DNA of 64,000 bases from Streptomyces narbonensis (GTDB lineage: Bacteria > Actinomycetota > Actinomycetes > Streptomycetales > Streptomycetaceae), in assembly GCF_014649015.1 (NCBI RefSeq), contig NZ_BMSF01000007.1, positions 62,001-126,000 on the forward strand. Reading direction: 5' to 3'. Positions within the stretch are counted from its first letter, which is position 1; each line of letters opens with the position of its first letter. Below the pieces are notes generated by a model, which was not told the origin of the DNA, made no database searches, and worked only from the letters and a program-made list of their open reading frames with translations. Shown here in pieces: positions 36,301 to 44,806 of this stretch. The translations under genes were made by a program, and so were the position numbers.

Positions 36301-37260
36301 CTACGGGAGCAGGACCAACTTCCCGCGCATGTGGCCGGATTCGCTCAGTTCCTGCGCGCGGGCCGCCTCCTTCAGGGGGAGGGTGTCGGCGATCCGGACC
36401 GTGAGGGTGCCCTCCACCGCCTGCCGGGCCTGGGCGGTGAGCCCGGCGCGTACGACGTCGGGGGCGGCCGTGACGCCCGAGAAGGCGATCCCGTGCTCCG
36501 CCGCGTCCGTCGCCGCGATCGTCGCGATCCGCCGCTTGTCCGCGGCCCCCTCCCCGCCCAGGAGCTCGATCGCGACCGGGAGCACACCGTGGCCGGCCGC
36601 GTCGAAGACCGCGTGGACGCCGTCCGGCGCGGCGGCCCTGACCCGCTCGGCCAGCCCCTCCCCGTACGCCACCGGGATCGCGCCGAGCTCCCGCAGGTAG
36701 GCGTGGTTGGACTCGGAGGCGCTGCCGACGACCGTGATCCCGGCCGCCACGGCGAGCTGGACGGCCACCGAGCCGACGACCCCCGCCGCCCCGTGCAGGA
36801 AGAGCGTCTCGCCCTCCCGTACGCCGATCAGGTCCAGGACCCGCTGGGCGGTCTCCCCGGCCACCGGCAGGCTCGCGGCGGCCTCCCAGGAGAGCTCGGC
36901 CGGCTTGGGCGCGATGATGCCGGCGATGGCGTACTCGGCGTAGGCGCCGGTCTTCGTCCAGCCGATGACCTCGTCGCCGACGGCCAGGCCGGGGAAGCCG
37001 TCGCCGGAGCCTTCGGCGCCCTCGACGCCTTCGCCGAGCGCGTCGACGGTGCCGGCGAACTCAAGGCCGGGGACCGCGGGGAAGGTCGTCGGGTAGAACT
37101 CCTCGACCCAGCCGTAACGCCGCTTCCAGTCCACCGGGTTGACGCCCACGGCCTTCACCCGGACCCGGACCTCGCCGGGGCCGGGCTCCGGCACGGCGAC
37201 ACCGGTCGTGTGGCGCAGCACCTCGGGGCCGCCGAACTCCTCGTACACGATCGCTTCCAT
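36301..37260 (-). CDS. NADP-dependent quinone oxidoreductase-like protein (MDR family, zinc-free)
   Basis: A 319-residue medium-chain dehydrogenase/reductase. It shows V-N-P-V-D-W-K, P-G-L-E-F-A-G-T-V, the cofactor loop H-G-A-A-G-V-V-G-S-V-A and a C-terminal G-K-L-V-L. It lacks catalytic zinc ligands, so it is a quinone oxidoreductase-type enzyme. ATG 37260 is set by GGAGG five bases upstream; the in-frame extension to 37329 is unlikely to be used. It is divergent from the LuxR-type gene. Confidence 0.9.
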   Translation of the reverse strand: MEAIVYEEFGGPEVLRHTTGVAVPEPGPGEVRVRVKAVGVNPVDWKRRYGWVEEFYPTTFPAVPGLEFAGTVDALGEGVEGAEGSGDGFPGLAVGDEVIGWTKTGAYAEYAIAGIIAPKPAELSWEAAASLPVAGETAQRVLDLIGVREGETLFLHGAAGVVGSVAVQLAVAAGITVVGSASESNHAYLRELGAIPVAYGEGLAERVRAAAPDGVHAVFDAAGHGVLPVAIELLGGEGAADKRRIATIAATDAAEHGIAFSGVTAAPDVVRAGLTAQARQAVEGTLTVRIADTLPLKEAARAQELSESGHMRGKLVLLP

Positions 37261-37475
37261 CTCAGCCTCCAGCGCTGCCTGTTCACATCGTTCGCCGCTT
37301 GTCGAGTTCCTCGAAGAGTCGCCGCTCATGGAATTGCTCGACGCGTTCCTCGTCGCCTTCTTCGACGTGCTCCAGCCTGCGCCCCGCCCCTTCCTCGCCC
37401 CGCCCTCCCAACGGCCAGTCCCACCTGTCCGAAGGACCGGCCGGACCCGTCCCCGCCCGCCGTACGCTGAACCGC

Positions 37476-38720
37476 ATGGACGCGCTCACCCTGACCACCG
37501 CGTACGAGATCCTCCGGCAGCCGCTCGGCGAGATCCTCCCCAAGGTCTCCGCCGCCCTCGCCCCCCTGATCCCGCATGCGGACGCCGCCGAACTCTCCAC
37601 GCACTGCGCCCACTCCCCCTTCAAAGCCCTCGGCGGTACGGAGCTGCTGACCTCCGCCGAACTGACGCCGCTGCTCCTCGCGGGCGTCCCCGGGGAGCCC
37701 TGGCAGGGCCTCGCGACGATCGGCGGCCGGGCGCGCGAGGCCGTCGCCGTGAAGAGCGACGCGACCCGGCGCGGGGCCGTCCTCGTGCTCGTACGGGAGG
37801 ACGGCGCCGCCCCGGCACAAGCGCCCGAACTGGCCGTGGCGCAGGCCCTGTGGAACCTGGTGACCAGCCACTTCGACCGGTTCGCCACGGAGGCGATGCC
37901 CGGGGCCCTGGCTCGATCGCGCGCGGCCGCCGACACCCGGGCCCGGGTCATCGCCGAGCTGTCGACCGCGCACGCGGCCGCGCTCTCCGGGGTCCTCGGG
38001 GTGCTGCGCAGCCGCGCCCTCGACGACTCGACGGCCCGGGCGACCGCGACCGACCTGGCCGCCACGGCCCTGATCGAGATGCGGGCCGAGCAGCGGCGGG
38101 ACCGGGCGCTCGCGGAGGAGCCCGCGCGGGACGCCTTCGAGCGGCTCGCCGGCGAGCTGCGCCCGATGCTGCGGCACAGCGCGGTCCGGCTCGACCTGGG
38201 CGCGCCGGACTCGGACCGCTCGCTCGCAGCGGACGTCGCGCACAGCGCGCGGGCGATCGTCCGCGCGCTGCTCCTGGTCGTCCTGGAGCAGGATTCCGTG
38301 CGCCGGGTCCACGTGGGCTGGCAGCTGACCGAGCACGAGCTGAGGGCCTCGGTGCGGGACGACGGGGCGGGCGCCCTGGCCCCGTGCGACCTGGGGGCGG
38401 GCAGCATCCGCGACCGGCTGGACGTGCTCGGCGGGCGGCTCGACATGGACGCGGTGCCGGGCTGGGGCACGACGATCACGGCGGTGGTCCCGCTCGCGAC
38501 CCCGGAGGCGCCGGTCGAGGCGGCGCACCCGCTGACCGGGCTCGGCGAGCGGGAGGTGGAGGTGCTGCGGCACCTTGCGCTCGGCCACCGGAACCGGCGG
38601 ATCGCGGAGGAGCTGCACATCAGCGAGTCGACGGTGAAGTTCCACGTCGCGAACATCCTGAACAAGCTGGGCGTCGACTCGCGCGGCGAGGCGGCCGCGC
38701 TCTTCCACGCGGCGGCGTAG
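37476..38720 (+). CDS. LuxR-type regulator with a histidine-kinase-like ATPase domain
   Basis: A 414-residue protein. The N-terminal 150 residues have no domain I recognise. Residues 160-340 resemble the dimerisation and ATPase part of a NarX-type sensor (R-A-R-V-I-A-E-L-S-T-A-H, then R-D-D-G-A-G, and G-G-R-L-D-M-D-A-V-P-G-W-G-T-T-I-T-A-V-V-P-L). Residues 350-410 are a LuxR helix-turn-helix (L-G-E-R-E-V-E-V-L-R, S-E-S-T-V-K-F-H-V-A-N-I-L-N-K-L-G). No receiver domain lies between. The conserved HK His seems shifted, so phosphotransfer is doubtful. Its 3' end is part of a tandem repeat. Confidence 0.82.
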   Translation: MDALTLTTAYEILRQPLGEILPKVSAALAPLIPHADAAELSTHCAHSPFKALGGTELLTSAELTPLLLAGVPGEPWQGLATIGGRAREAVAVKSDATRRGAVLVLVREDGAAPAQAPELAVAQALWNLVTSHFDRFATEAMPGALARSRAAADTRARVIAELSTAHAAALSGVLGVLRSRALDDSTARATATDLAATALIEMRAEQRRDRALAEEPARDAFERLAGELRPMLRHSAVRLDLGAPDSDRSLAADVAHSARAIVRALLLVVLEQDSVRRVHVGWQLTEHELRASVRDDGAGALAPCDLGAGSIRDRLDVLGGRLDMDAVPGWGTTITAVVPLATPEAPVEAAHPLTGLGEREVEVLRHLALGHRNRRIAEELHISESTVKFHVANILNKLGVDSRGEAAALFHAAA

Positions 38721-38866
38721 GCGCCCTCCGGGGGGGGGGAGGCGCGACGCTCTTCCACGCGGCGGCGTAGGCGCCCTCCGGGGGGGGAGGCGCCGCGCTC
38801 TTCTACGCGGCGGCGTAGGCGCCCTCCGGGGGGAGGCGCCACGCTCTTCCACGCGGCGGCGTGACG
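38699..38866 (+). repeat. Tandem repeat of 50/48/46 bp starting inside the LuxR gene
   Basis: Units start at 38699, 38749, 38797 and (partial) 38843. Each begins with the last LuxR codons, GCTCTTCCACGCGGCGGCGTAG, and ends with a GGCGCC-rich hairpin around a G-tract. The tracts are 10, 8 and 6 G, which accounts for the falling unit length. The first unit holds the true stop codon. Confidence 0.9.
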
Positions 38867-38920
38867 CTCGCCTGATGTCGTGACCCGGCGCTGTCAGTGG
38901 CGGGTGCCAGACTCGCACCC

Positions 38921-40612
38921 ATGAGCGAGAGGTGGGCGCTGGCCGCCGAGGCCGAGGGGGACGGGGCGCTGCTCGTGCCCCTCGGGCAGGACGGGCTGCC
39001 CGCCGGGGAGGTGCGGCGCGAGCCGGACCTGGTGGCCGCCGTGCGCACCCACCCCGAGGTGGCCCGCTGGGTGTGGCGGTCGACGGCCGAGGTGTACCCC
39101 CGGCTGCTCGCCGCCGGCGTGCGAGTCGAGCGGTGCTACGACGTGGAGGACGCCGAGCAGCTCCTCCTCGGGCACGAGGGGCGGCTCGGCGAGCCCCGGT
39201 CCGCGGCGGCGGCCTGGGCGCGCCTGCGGAACGCCCCGGTGCCGCCCGACCCGCCGCAGCGCAGCGCCGAGCCCGGTTCGCAGGACTCGCTCTTCGAGCC
39301 GCGGCCCGTCGTCTCCGTGCCCTTCGAGGGCCTCCTCGCGGTCTACGCGGAGCAGCTGCGCCGCCACGACCGGACCGAGCACCCGGGCAGGATGCGGCTG
39401 CTCACGGCCGCCGAGTCGGCGGGGATGCTGGTCGCCGCAGAGATGCACCGTGCCGGGCTGCCGTGGCGGGCCGACGTGCACCGGGACCTGCTGCACGAGC
39501 TGCTCGGCGAGCGGTACGCGGGCGGGGGCGAGCCGCGCCGCCTCGCCGAGCTCGCGGACGAGGTCTCCGCGGCCTTCGGGCGCCGGGTGCGCCCGGATCT
39601 GCCCGCCGACGTGGTGAAGGCCTTCCAGCAGGCCGGCATCCGGCTGAAGTCGACCCGCCGCTGGGAGCTGGAGGAGGTCGACCACCCGGCGGTCCAGCCG
39701 CTGATCGCGTACAAGAAGCTGTACCGGATCTGGACGGCGCACGGCTGGTCGTGGCTGGCCGACTGGGTGCGGGACGGTCGCTTCCGGCCGGAGTACCTGC
39801 CGGGCGGCACGGTCAGCGGGCGCTGGACGACCAACGGCGGTGGGGCGCTGCAGATCCCGAAGGTGATCCGGCGGGCCGTGGTCGCCGACGAGGGCTGGCG
39901 GCTCGTCGTCGCGGACGCCGACCAGATGGAGCCGCGCGTCCTCGCCGCGATCTCCCGGGACCCGGGCCTGATGGAGGTCGCGGGGCACCCCGACGACCTG
40001 TACGCGCGCCTGTCGGACCGGGCCTTCTCCGGCGACCGCGACCACGCCAAGATCGCGCTGCTCGGCGCGATCTACGGGCAGACGAGCGGCGACGGCCTGA
40101 AGAACCTGGCGGCGCTGCGGCGCCGCTTCCCGCGCGCGGTGGCCTATGTGGACGACGCGGCCAAGGCGGGCGAGGAGGGGCGGCTCGTCCGGACCTGGCT
40201 CGGCAGGACCAGCCCGCGGGCGGTCGGCGCGGGCGACGACGAGGAGGCCGGGCTGCCCCAGGAGAGCGGCGAACCGGTGGCGTCGGAGGGCGAGTTCGTC
40301 CCTGGGTACGCCTCCGGGAACGCCCGGGCGCGGGGCCGGTTCACCCGTAACTTCGTCGTGCAGGGAAGCGCCGCCGACTGGGCGCTGCTGATGCTGGCGG
40401 CGCTGCGGCGCTCCCTCGGGGGGATGCGGGCGGAGCTGGTCTTCTTCCAGCACGACGAGGTGATCGTGCACTGCCCGGCGGAGGAGGCGGAGGCGGTCAC
40501 GGCCGCGATCAGAGCGGCCGGGGACGAGGCGGGGCGGATCGCGTTCGGGGAGACGCCGGTGCGGTTCCCGTTCACGACGGCGACGGTCGAGCGGTACGCG
40601 GACGCCAAGTAG
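38921..40612 (+). CDS. Family A DNA polymerase-like protein (bifunctional 3'-5' exonuclease/polymerase annotation)
   Basis: A 563-residue protein, much shorter than PolA (about 900), lacking the 5' nuclease. Polymerase motif A is D-A-D-Q-M-E-P-R (Asp332), preceded by S-G-R-W-T-T-N-G-G-G-A-L-Q-I-P-K. The finger helix is K-I-A-L-L-G-A-I-Y-G-Q-T-S-G (377-390), and motif C is H-D-E at 511-513. The N-terminal 150 residues replace the exonuclease domain and show no D-x-E metal site, so proofreading looks lost. Streptomycetes carry this as a second polA-like gene of unclear role. Confidence 0.85.
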   Translation: MSERWALAAEAEGDGALLVPLGQDGLPAGEVRREPDLVAAVRTHPEVARWVWRSTAEVYPRLLAAGVRVERCYDVEDAEQLLLGHEGRLGEPRSAAAAWARLRNAPVPPDPPQRSAEPGSQDSLFEPRPVVSVPFEGLLAVYAEQLRRHDRTEHPGRMRLLTAAESAGMLVAAEMHRAGLPWRADVHRDLLHELLGERYAGGGEPRRLAELADEVSAAFGRRVRPDLPADVVKAFQQAGIRLKSTRRWELEEVDHPAVQPLIAYKKLYRIWTAHGWSWLADWVRDGRFRPEYLPGGTVSGRWTTNGGGALQIPKVIRRAVVADEGWRLVVADADQMEPRVLAAISRDPGLMEVAGHPDDLYARLSDRAFSGDRDHAKIALLGAIYGQTSGDGLKNLAALRRRFPRAVAYVDDAAKAGEEGRLVRTWLGRTSPRAVGAGDDEEAGLPQESGEPVASEGEFVPGYASGNARARGRFTRNFVVQGSAADWALLMLAALRRSLGGMRAELVFFQHDEVIVHCPAEEAEAVTAAIRAAGDEAGRIAFGETPVRFPFTTATVERYADAK

Positions 40613-40655
40613 ACAGAAGAGGACGGTACGCGGACGCCAAGTAGACAGAAGAGGA
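40592..40655 (+). repeat. Perfect 32-bp tandem duplication across the polymerase stop codon
   Basis: 40592-40623 and 40624-40655 are identical. The unit encodes the last residues R-Y-A-D-A-K, the TAG and 11 downstream bases, so a second in-phase-looking tail and stop follow the real stop. Confidence 0.95.
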
Positions 40656-40730
40656 GGGGTGGCGGGCCGCCGCCCACCACCCCTCGCTCCCCCGTGCACT
40701 CCCCGGTGCACGCCCCCGTTGGTCCTGGTG

Positions 40731-42035
40731 TTAGTTCTTGGGCGCCTTCAGCCACTTCGGGCTCAGCGCGATCGTCTTGAGCTGCTCGATCGTCAGCGCG
40801 GGCTCGGCGCGCGTGGCGTCCTGGCGGTGCCCCCCTGCGTTGAGGGAGGAGACGACGACCCGGAAGCCGTCGGCCGTCATGGTGTCGACGGTCCACGAGA
40901 CGACACCGGAGCCGCCCTTCTCGGCGGTCCCCTGGGTGACCTTCACCCTGCGGCCGTCGGGCAGGGTGGTGACGTCCCCGCTGCCGTAGAGCTGGTGGGC
41001 CACGTCGCCCATCCTCGGCTGGACGTTGATCTCGAAGAGGCTCTTGCCCTTGCCGTCGTCGACGACCAGGAAGCCGTAGCCGTAGTCCCCGTCCCTGTCC
41101 GTCACGCGCAGGCCCTTGGGCAGGAGCGAGCGCATGGTGGACTGGATCTCGGGGCCGCCGGTCTCCCCGGGCATCGCCCCCGCGGGGGTGTCCGTCTTCG
41201 GGAGCTTGGGCAGCTGCTTGAGCAGCGGGCGCCAGCCGTCGGCCGTGACGAGGGCCTTCAGCTGGGTCGCGGTGAAGGGCGGGTTCTCACGGGTGACCTC
41301 GGCGCCCTTCTGGGCGGGGGCGTTCCACTCGCTCGCGTCGACCAGGAAGCCGTCCTTGGTGAGCAGGACCGCCCGCCAGTTCTTGGTGTCCTCGCGCTTG
41401 TCGGGGTATTCGTACCCCTGGATGACCATGAGCCGGTCGCCGCCCGGCAGCGTGCCACTGGTGCACTTGTCGAAGGGGACGTGGACCTTGCTCGGGCACT
41501 CGACCTGGCCCGCGCCGGCCTCGCCGTCACCGCCCGCCGAGCGGTAGAGGCCGACGGAGACGGCGGCCTTGCCGCCACCGTCGTCGTAGATCCCGAGGGC
41601 CGACTGGCCCTTGCCCTCCGGGTTCTCGAACTGCCACTGCCCGGACGGGGTGTTGGCCTGGATGACGGCCGCGATGTCCTTGACCGGGATCTGCGCCTCG
41701 GCCGGACCCACGCCCTCGGCCGAGCCGACCTTGTCCCCCGGAGCGGGCTTGGGGGACCCGGCCACGCCGGCGGACGTCGACGCCCCGCCGGTGCCGAGCA
41801 GCGAGCCGCCGTACACGCCGCCGATGCCGACGGCGGCGAGCGCGAGGGCGCCGCCGGTCACCGCGAGGCGGCGGCGCACCAGGCGGCGCCGGCCGCGGGT
41901 GAGTCCGCCCGAGACGAGCTCGCGCCGTCCTTCGACGGAGAAGCCTTCGCCCGTGCTGCGCAGGACCGCGCCGAGCTCTTCCTCGAAGCCCTCGCGCGGG
42001 GCGTCGTCGTGCGGGGAACCTTCGTTCAGAGGCAT
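40731..42035 (-). CDS. Single-pass membrane protein paired with a SigE-family sigma factor
   Basis: A 434-residue protein: an N-terminal cytoplasmic part of about 55 residues, one membrane helix near 57-80, a Gly/Ala/Ser linker, and a large extracytoplasmic region of about 330 residues. This region contains two internally similar parts ending N-x-x-F-x-A-T-Q-L-K-A-L-V-x-x-x-W and L-T-I-E-Q-L-K-T-I-A-L-S-x-x-W. No known domain or anti-sigma zinc motif is visible. The sigma gene upstream on the same strand and the topology suggest a regulator that senses envelope signals. Confidence 0.7.
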   Translation of the reverse strand: MPLNEGSPHDDAPREGFEEELGAVLRSTGEGFSVEGRRELVSGGLTRGRRRLVRRRLAVTGGALALAAVGIGGVYGGSLLGTGGASTSAGVAGSPKPAPGDKVGSAEGVGPAEAQIPVKDIAAVIQANTPSGQWQFENPEGKGQSALGIYDDGGGKAAVSVGLYRSAGGDGEAGAGQVECPSKVHVPFDKCTSGTLPGGDRLMVIQGYEYPDKREDTKNWRAVLLTKDGFLVDASEWNAPAQKGAEVTRENPPFTATQLKALVTADGWRPLLKQLPKLPKTDTPAGAMPGETGGPEIQSTMRSLLPKGLRVTDRDGDYGYGFLVVDDGKGKSLFEINVQPRMGDVAHQLYGSGDVTTLPDGRRVKVTQGTAEKGGSGVVSWTVDTMTADGFRVVVSSLNAGGHRQDATRAEPALTIEQLKTIALSPKWLKAPKN

Positions 42036-42102
42036 GCCGAGATCACCGTCTCCGGTCCGTGGGTGAAAAGAAGTCTGATGGATGGGCCCTGCGGGGTGCA
42101 GG

Positions 42103-42612
42103 TCAGCGGGTGGCGAACTCGGCGATGCTGCCGCCGAGCCGTTGCCGCAGCTTGGCCAACGCCCTTACGGAGCGGGTGCGGACCGCCGCCGAGCTGACGT
42201 GCAGGGCGTCGGCGGTCTCCTCGATGCTGCGGTCCTCCCAGTACCGCAGCACCACGACCGCCCGGTCCTTGGGCGCGAGTCCGGCCAGCGCGTCGAGCAG
42301 CGCGATCCGGAGTGCCGGGTCCTCGCCGTTCTCGGGTGCGCGGTCGGGCAGCTCGCCGAGGGGGCGCTCGGTGGCGGAGCGGCGCCTCTGGTGGCTGAGG
42401 AACGTGCGGACGAGCACGGTCTGGGCGTACGCGGCGGGGTTGCCGATCCGTGCCATGCGGCCCCACATGGCGTACATCCGGCCGAGCGTCTCCTGTGTGA
42501 GGTCCTCGGCGAGATGGGTGTCGCCGCTGGTCAGCAGGCATGCGGACCGGAACAGGTGCCCCGTGCGTGCGGAGGCGAACTCCAGGAACTCGTCCGCGCG
42601 GGACTTTCTCAT
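42103..42612 (-). CDS. SigE-family ECF RNA polymerase sigma factor
   Basis: A 169-residue sigma factor with region 2 (F-L-E-F-A-S-A-R-T-G-H-L-F-R-S-A-C-L-L-T and A-E-D-L-T-Q-E-T-L-G-R-M-Y) and region 4 (L-A-P-K-D-R-A-V-V-V-L-R-Y-W-E-D and S-S-A-A-V-R-T-R-S-V-R-A-L). It belongs to the same family as the sigma at 26129-26701 but is not a close duplicate. ATG 42612 is chosen for its adjoining GGAGG, which is only three bases away. The membrane protein follows after 67 bases. Confidence 0.88.
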   Translation of the reverse strand: MRKSRADEFLEFASARTGHLFRSACLLTSGDTHLAEDLTQETLGRMYAMWGRMARIGNPAAYAQTVLVRTFLSHQRRRSATERPLGELPDRAPENGEDPALRIALLDALAGLAPKDRAVVVLRYWEDRSIEETADALHVSSAAVRTRSVRALAKLRQRLGGSIAEFATR

Positions 42613-42753
42613 GCCCCTCCTTTCCCTCGCGGTCACGTGGCGTGGTCGCCGTACACCTCATTGACGCGACGAGGGCGCGGGAATGTTTCAGAAATCTTCG
42701 AAGGGTTCCCCGCCCGACGGGTCCGAAGAAGCGGAATCGGGTAATCCTGAAGT

Positions 42754-43140
42754 ATGAACACTCTCAGCGCAGCAGAGGTCCTGGCCGCTGGGGTTTGGCA
42801 GTCAGGCCTCGGACAGGTACTCGGCGGGATCGTTCTCGTCGCCATACTCATCGGCGCGTTCTGGCTCGGCTACCGGATCCGTGACCGCGAATCCGACACG
42901 CCCAAGCCGGAGGAGCAGCCACACCGGCCGGAGACCGACCAGCTGCCCGGCGAGATGTCCGAATACCGCAGGCCCGAGGAGATGCCGCACACCGACGGTG
43001 AGCACCGCCTCATGCCGTACCAGCTCAAGAAGTCCGGCGGCACCGAGACCTCGACGGACCCGCCGAGCGAGGAGAAGCGCAAGTGGGGCGGCATCTCCAG
43101 CGGAGGCTTCGGCAGCGGAGGCACCGGACACGGCGACTGA
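42754..43140 (+). CDS. DUF6479 family small membrane protein
   Basis: A 128-residue protein with one N-terminal membrane helix (about 22-42, L-G-G-I-V-L-V-A-I-L-I-G-A-F-W-L) and a hydrophilic, Pro/Glu-rich tail ending in Gly/Ser. It resembles DUF6479, found almost only in Streptomyces, where several are stationary-phase proteins; function unknown. It is divergent from the sigma gene, so it could be a target of that sigma. ATG 42754 has TGAAG nearby. Confidence 0.75.
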   Translation: MNTLSAAEVLAAGVWQSGLGQVLGGIVLVAILIGAFWLGYRIRDRESDTPKPEEQPHRPETDQLPGEMSEYRRPEEMPHTDGEHRLMPYQLKKSGGTETSTDPPSEEKRKWGGISSGGFGSGGTGHGD

Positions 43141-43169
43141 CGCCCCCACCCTCACGGAGGTCATCACCC

Positions 43170-44018
43170 GTGGATGACGACGACGCCCTCGCCGGCCGCT
43201 CCCGCCTGGAGGCCGTGGCGTACCGGATGCTCGGCTCGGCCGACGAGGCCGGCGAGGCGGTGGACGAGGCGCTGCGGGAGTCGGAGCGCCTAGCCACCGT
43301 CGGCGGACGGCCGCTCGACACGCTGGCCCGGATCTGTCTGGAGCGGCTCCGGGCCCGCGAGACCCACCGGACGGCCCCCTGGGACCCCTGGGATCCGTGG
43401 GACACCCCGGCGGAGCGGCCCGGGCCGGGCACCACCCCGACCGGCCCACCGGATCCCGCCCTCCTGGCGGCCCTGGAGGCGCTCACCCCGCCCGAGCGGC
43501 TCGCCTTCGTCCTCCACGACCTCTTCGACGTGCCGTACGAGGAGATCGCCCCGGTCCTGGAGCGCACCCCGGCCGCCGCCCGGCAGCTGGCCGCCCGGGC
43601 CCGGCACCGGGTGCGGGGCACGGAGGAGATGCCGGAACCCGACCCGGCGCGCCAGCGGGAGACCGTCGCCGCCTTCCTGGCGGCCGCGCGGGACGGGGAC
43701 TCCGAGGCGCTGCTCGCGCTCCTCGACCCGGACGTGGCGCTGCGGGCCGACCCCACCGCCGTACGGGCCGGGATGCGGACCGCGCACGGGGCGGGGACGG
43801 TGGCCCTGGCCCTCGCCGGACCGATCCGGGAGGCCCGTCAGGCGCTGGTGGACGGGGCGGCGGGCCTGGTCCTGACACGCGGAGGACGGCCGGACACGGT
43901 CTTCGCCTTCACCGTGCTGGAGGGCCGGATCACCTCGGTGGACGTCCTCGCGGACGAGGGCCACCTCGGCCGCCTCACGGTGCGGCCCCTGACGGAGAAC
44001 AGCAACACCGCCCCCTGA
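43170..44018 (+). CDS. ECF sigma factor of the SigJ/ECF41 type with C-terminal NTF2-like domain
   Basis: A 282-residue protein. Residues 10-70 are a weakened sigma region 2, and 95-155 are region 4 (L-T-P-P-E-R-L-A-F-V-L-H-D-L-F-D-V-P-Y-E-E-I-A-P-V-L and T-P-A-A-A-R-Q-L). Residues 165-275 are an NTF2/SnoaL-like extension (R-E-T-V-A-A-F-L-A-A-A-R-D-G-D), which in ECF41 sigmas tunes activity in place of an anti-sigma. W-D-P-W-D-P-W-D sits in the linker. GTG 43170 follows GGAGG by nine bases. Confidence 0.85.
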   Translation: MDDDDALAGRSRLEAVAYRMLGSADEAGEAVDEALRESERLATVGGRPLDTLARICLERLRARETHRTAPWDPWDPWDTPAERPGPGTTPTGPPDPALLAALEALTPPERLAFVLHDLFDVPYEEIAPVLERTPAAARQLAARARHRVRGTEEMPEPDPARQRETVAAFLAAARDGDSEALLALLDPDVALRADPTAVRAGMRTAHGAGTVALALAGPIREARQALVDGAAGLVLTRGGRPDTVFAFTVLEGRITSVDVLADEGHLGRLTVRPLTENSNTAP

Positions 44019-44042
44019 GCCCGGCCGGGCCTCCGGCCACGC

Positions 44043-44759
44043 TCACTCCCCCGGGATCTCTCCCAGCACCCGGCCCGCGCGCGAGGCGACGTGCGCCGGC
44101 GGGGCGAGGTCCTCGGGCAGGACGGGGTCGGTGACCGGCTCGCCGAAGGTGGTCACGACGGGCAGGACACCCGCCCACAGGCCGAGCGCCGCGTCCTCGG
44201 AGTCGCCGTCGTCCGGCGGGCCGCTGCGGGTCTTCACCGAGGCCTCGGTGAGGTCGAGCGCCAGGACGGAGGTCGCGGCGAGCTCCTTGCGGCTGGGCTG
44301 CCGCACGTACTCCCACTGACCCGGCGAGCTCTGCTCGGTGAGCGCCCGCAGCCCGCGCAGCTTCTCCTCCGGGTCCGTCACGATCCGCGGTATGCCGTAG
44401 ACCATCGCACAGCGGTAGTTGACGCCGTGCTCGAAGACGGAGCGGGCGAGGACCAGCCCGTCGACATGGGTGACCGTGACGCAGACGGTGGTGTCGGGGG
44501 CCTGGACCAGGCTGCGGCTGGCGACCGAGCCGTGCAGGTAGAGGTGGTCGCCGTCCACGCCGTACGCGGTGGGCACGACCATCGTCGTCCCGTCGACCGG
44601 GACCCCGAGGTGGCACAGGAAGCCCGCCGCGAGCACGGCGTCCAGATCGGCCCGCCGGTGGCTGCCCTTCTCCCGCATGCGCCGCAGCCGGGTCCGCTCG
44701 GTGACGGCCAGGTCGCCGTCGCCCGTCGGGCCGGCGGTGGCTTCTGTGGTGGTGCTCAT
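44043..44759 (-). CDS. Pyridoxamine 5'-phosphate oxidase-family (FMN-binding split barrel) protein
   Basis: A 238-residue PPOX-fold protein, with F-L-C-H-L-G-V-P-V-D-G-T-T-M-V-V-P-T-A-Y, H-G-S-V-A-S-R-S and Y-R-C-A-M-V-Y-G as fold markers. Family members use FMN or F420 as reductases or oxidases, or simply bind flavin. It is the last gene of the minus-strand biosynthetic run, 48 bases after the PPTase stop, so it may supply a flavin- or F420-dependent step, or simply flank the cluster. GAGAGGG precedes the ATG. Confidence 0.82.
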   Translation of the reverse strand: MSTTTEATAGPTGDGDLAVTERTRLRRMREKGSHRRADLDAVLAAGFLCHLGVPVDGTTMVVPTAYGVDGDHLYLHGSVASRSLVQAPDTTVCVTVTHVDGLVLARSVFEHGVNYRCAMVYGIPRIVTDPEEKLRGLRALTEQSSPGQWEYVRQPSRKELAATSVLALDLTEASVKTRSGPPDDGDSEDAALGLWAGVLPVVTTFGEPVTDPVLPEDLAPPAHVASRAGRVLGEIPGE

Positions 44760-44806
44760 GATGCCCTCTCGTTCCGCGTACCGGTTGCTGCTGGTGTTCT
44801 ACGGGC

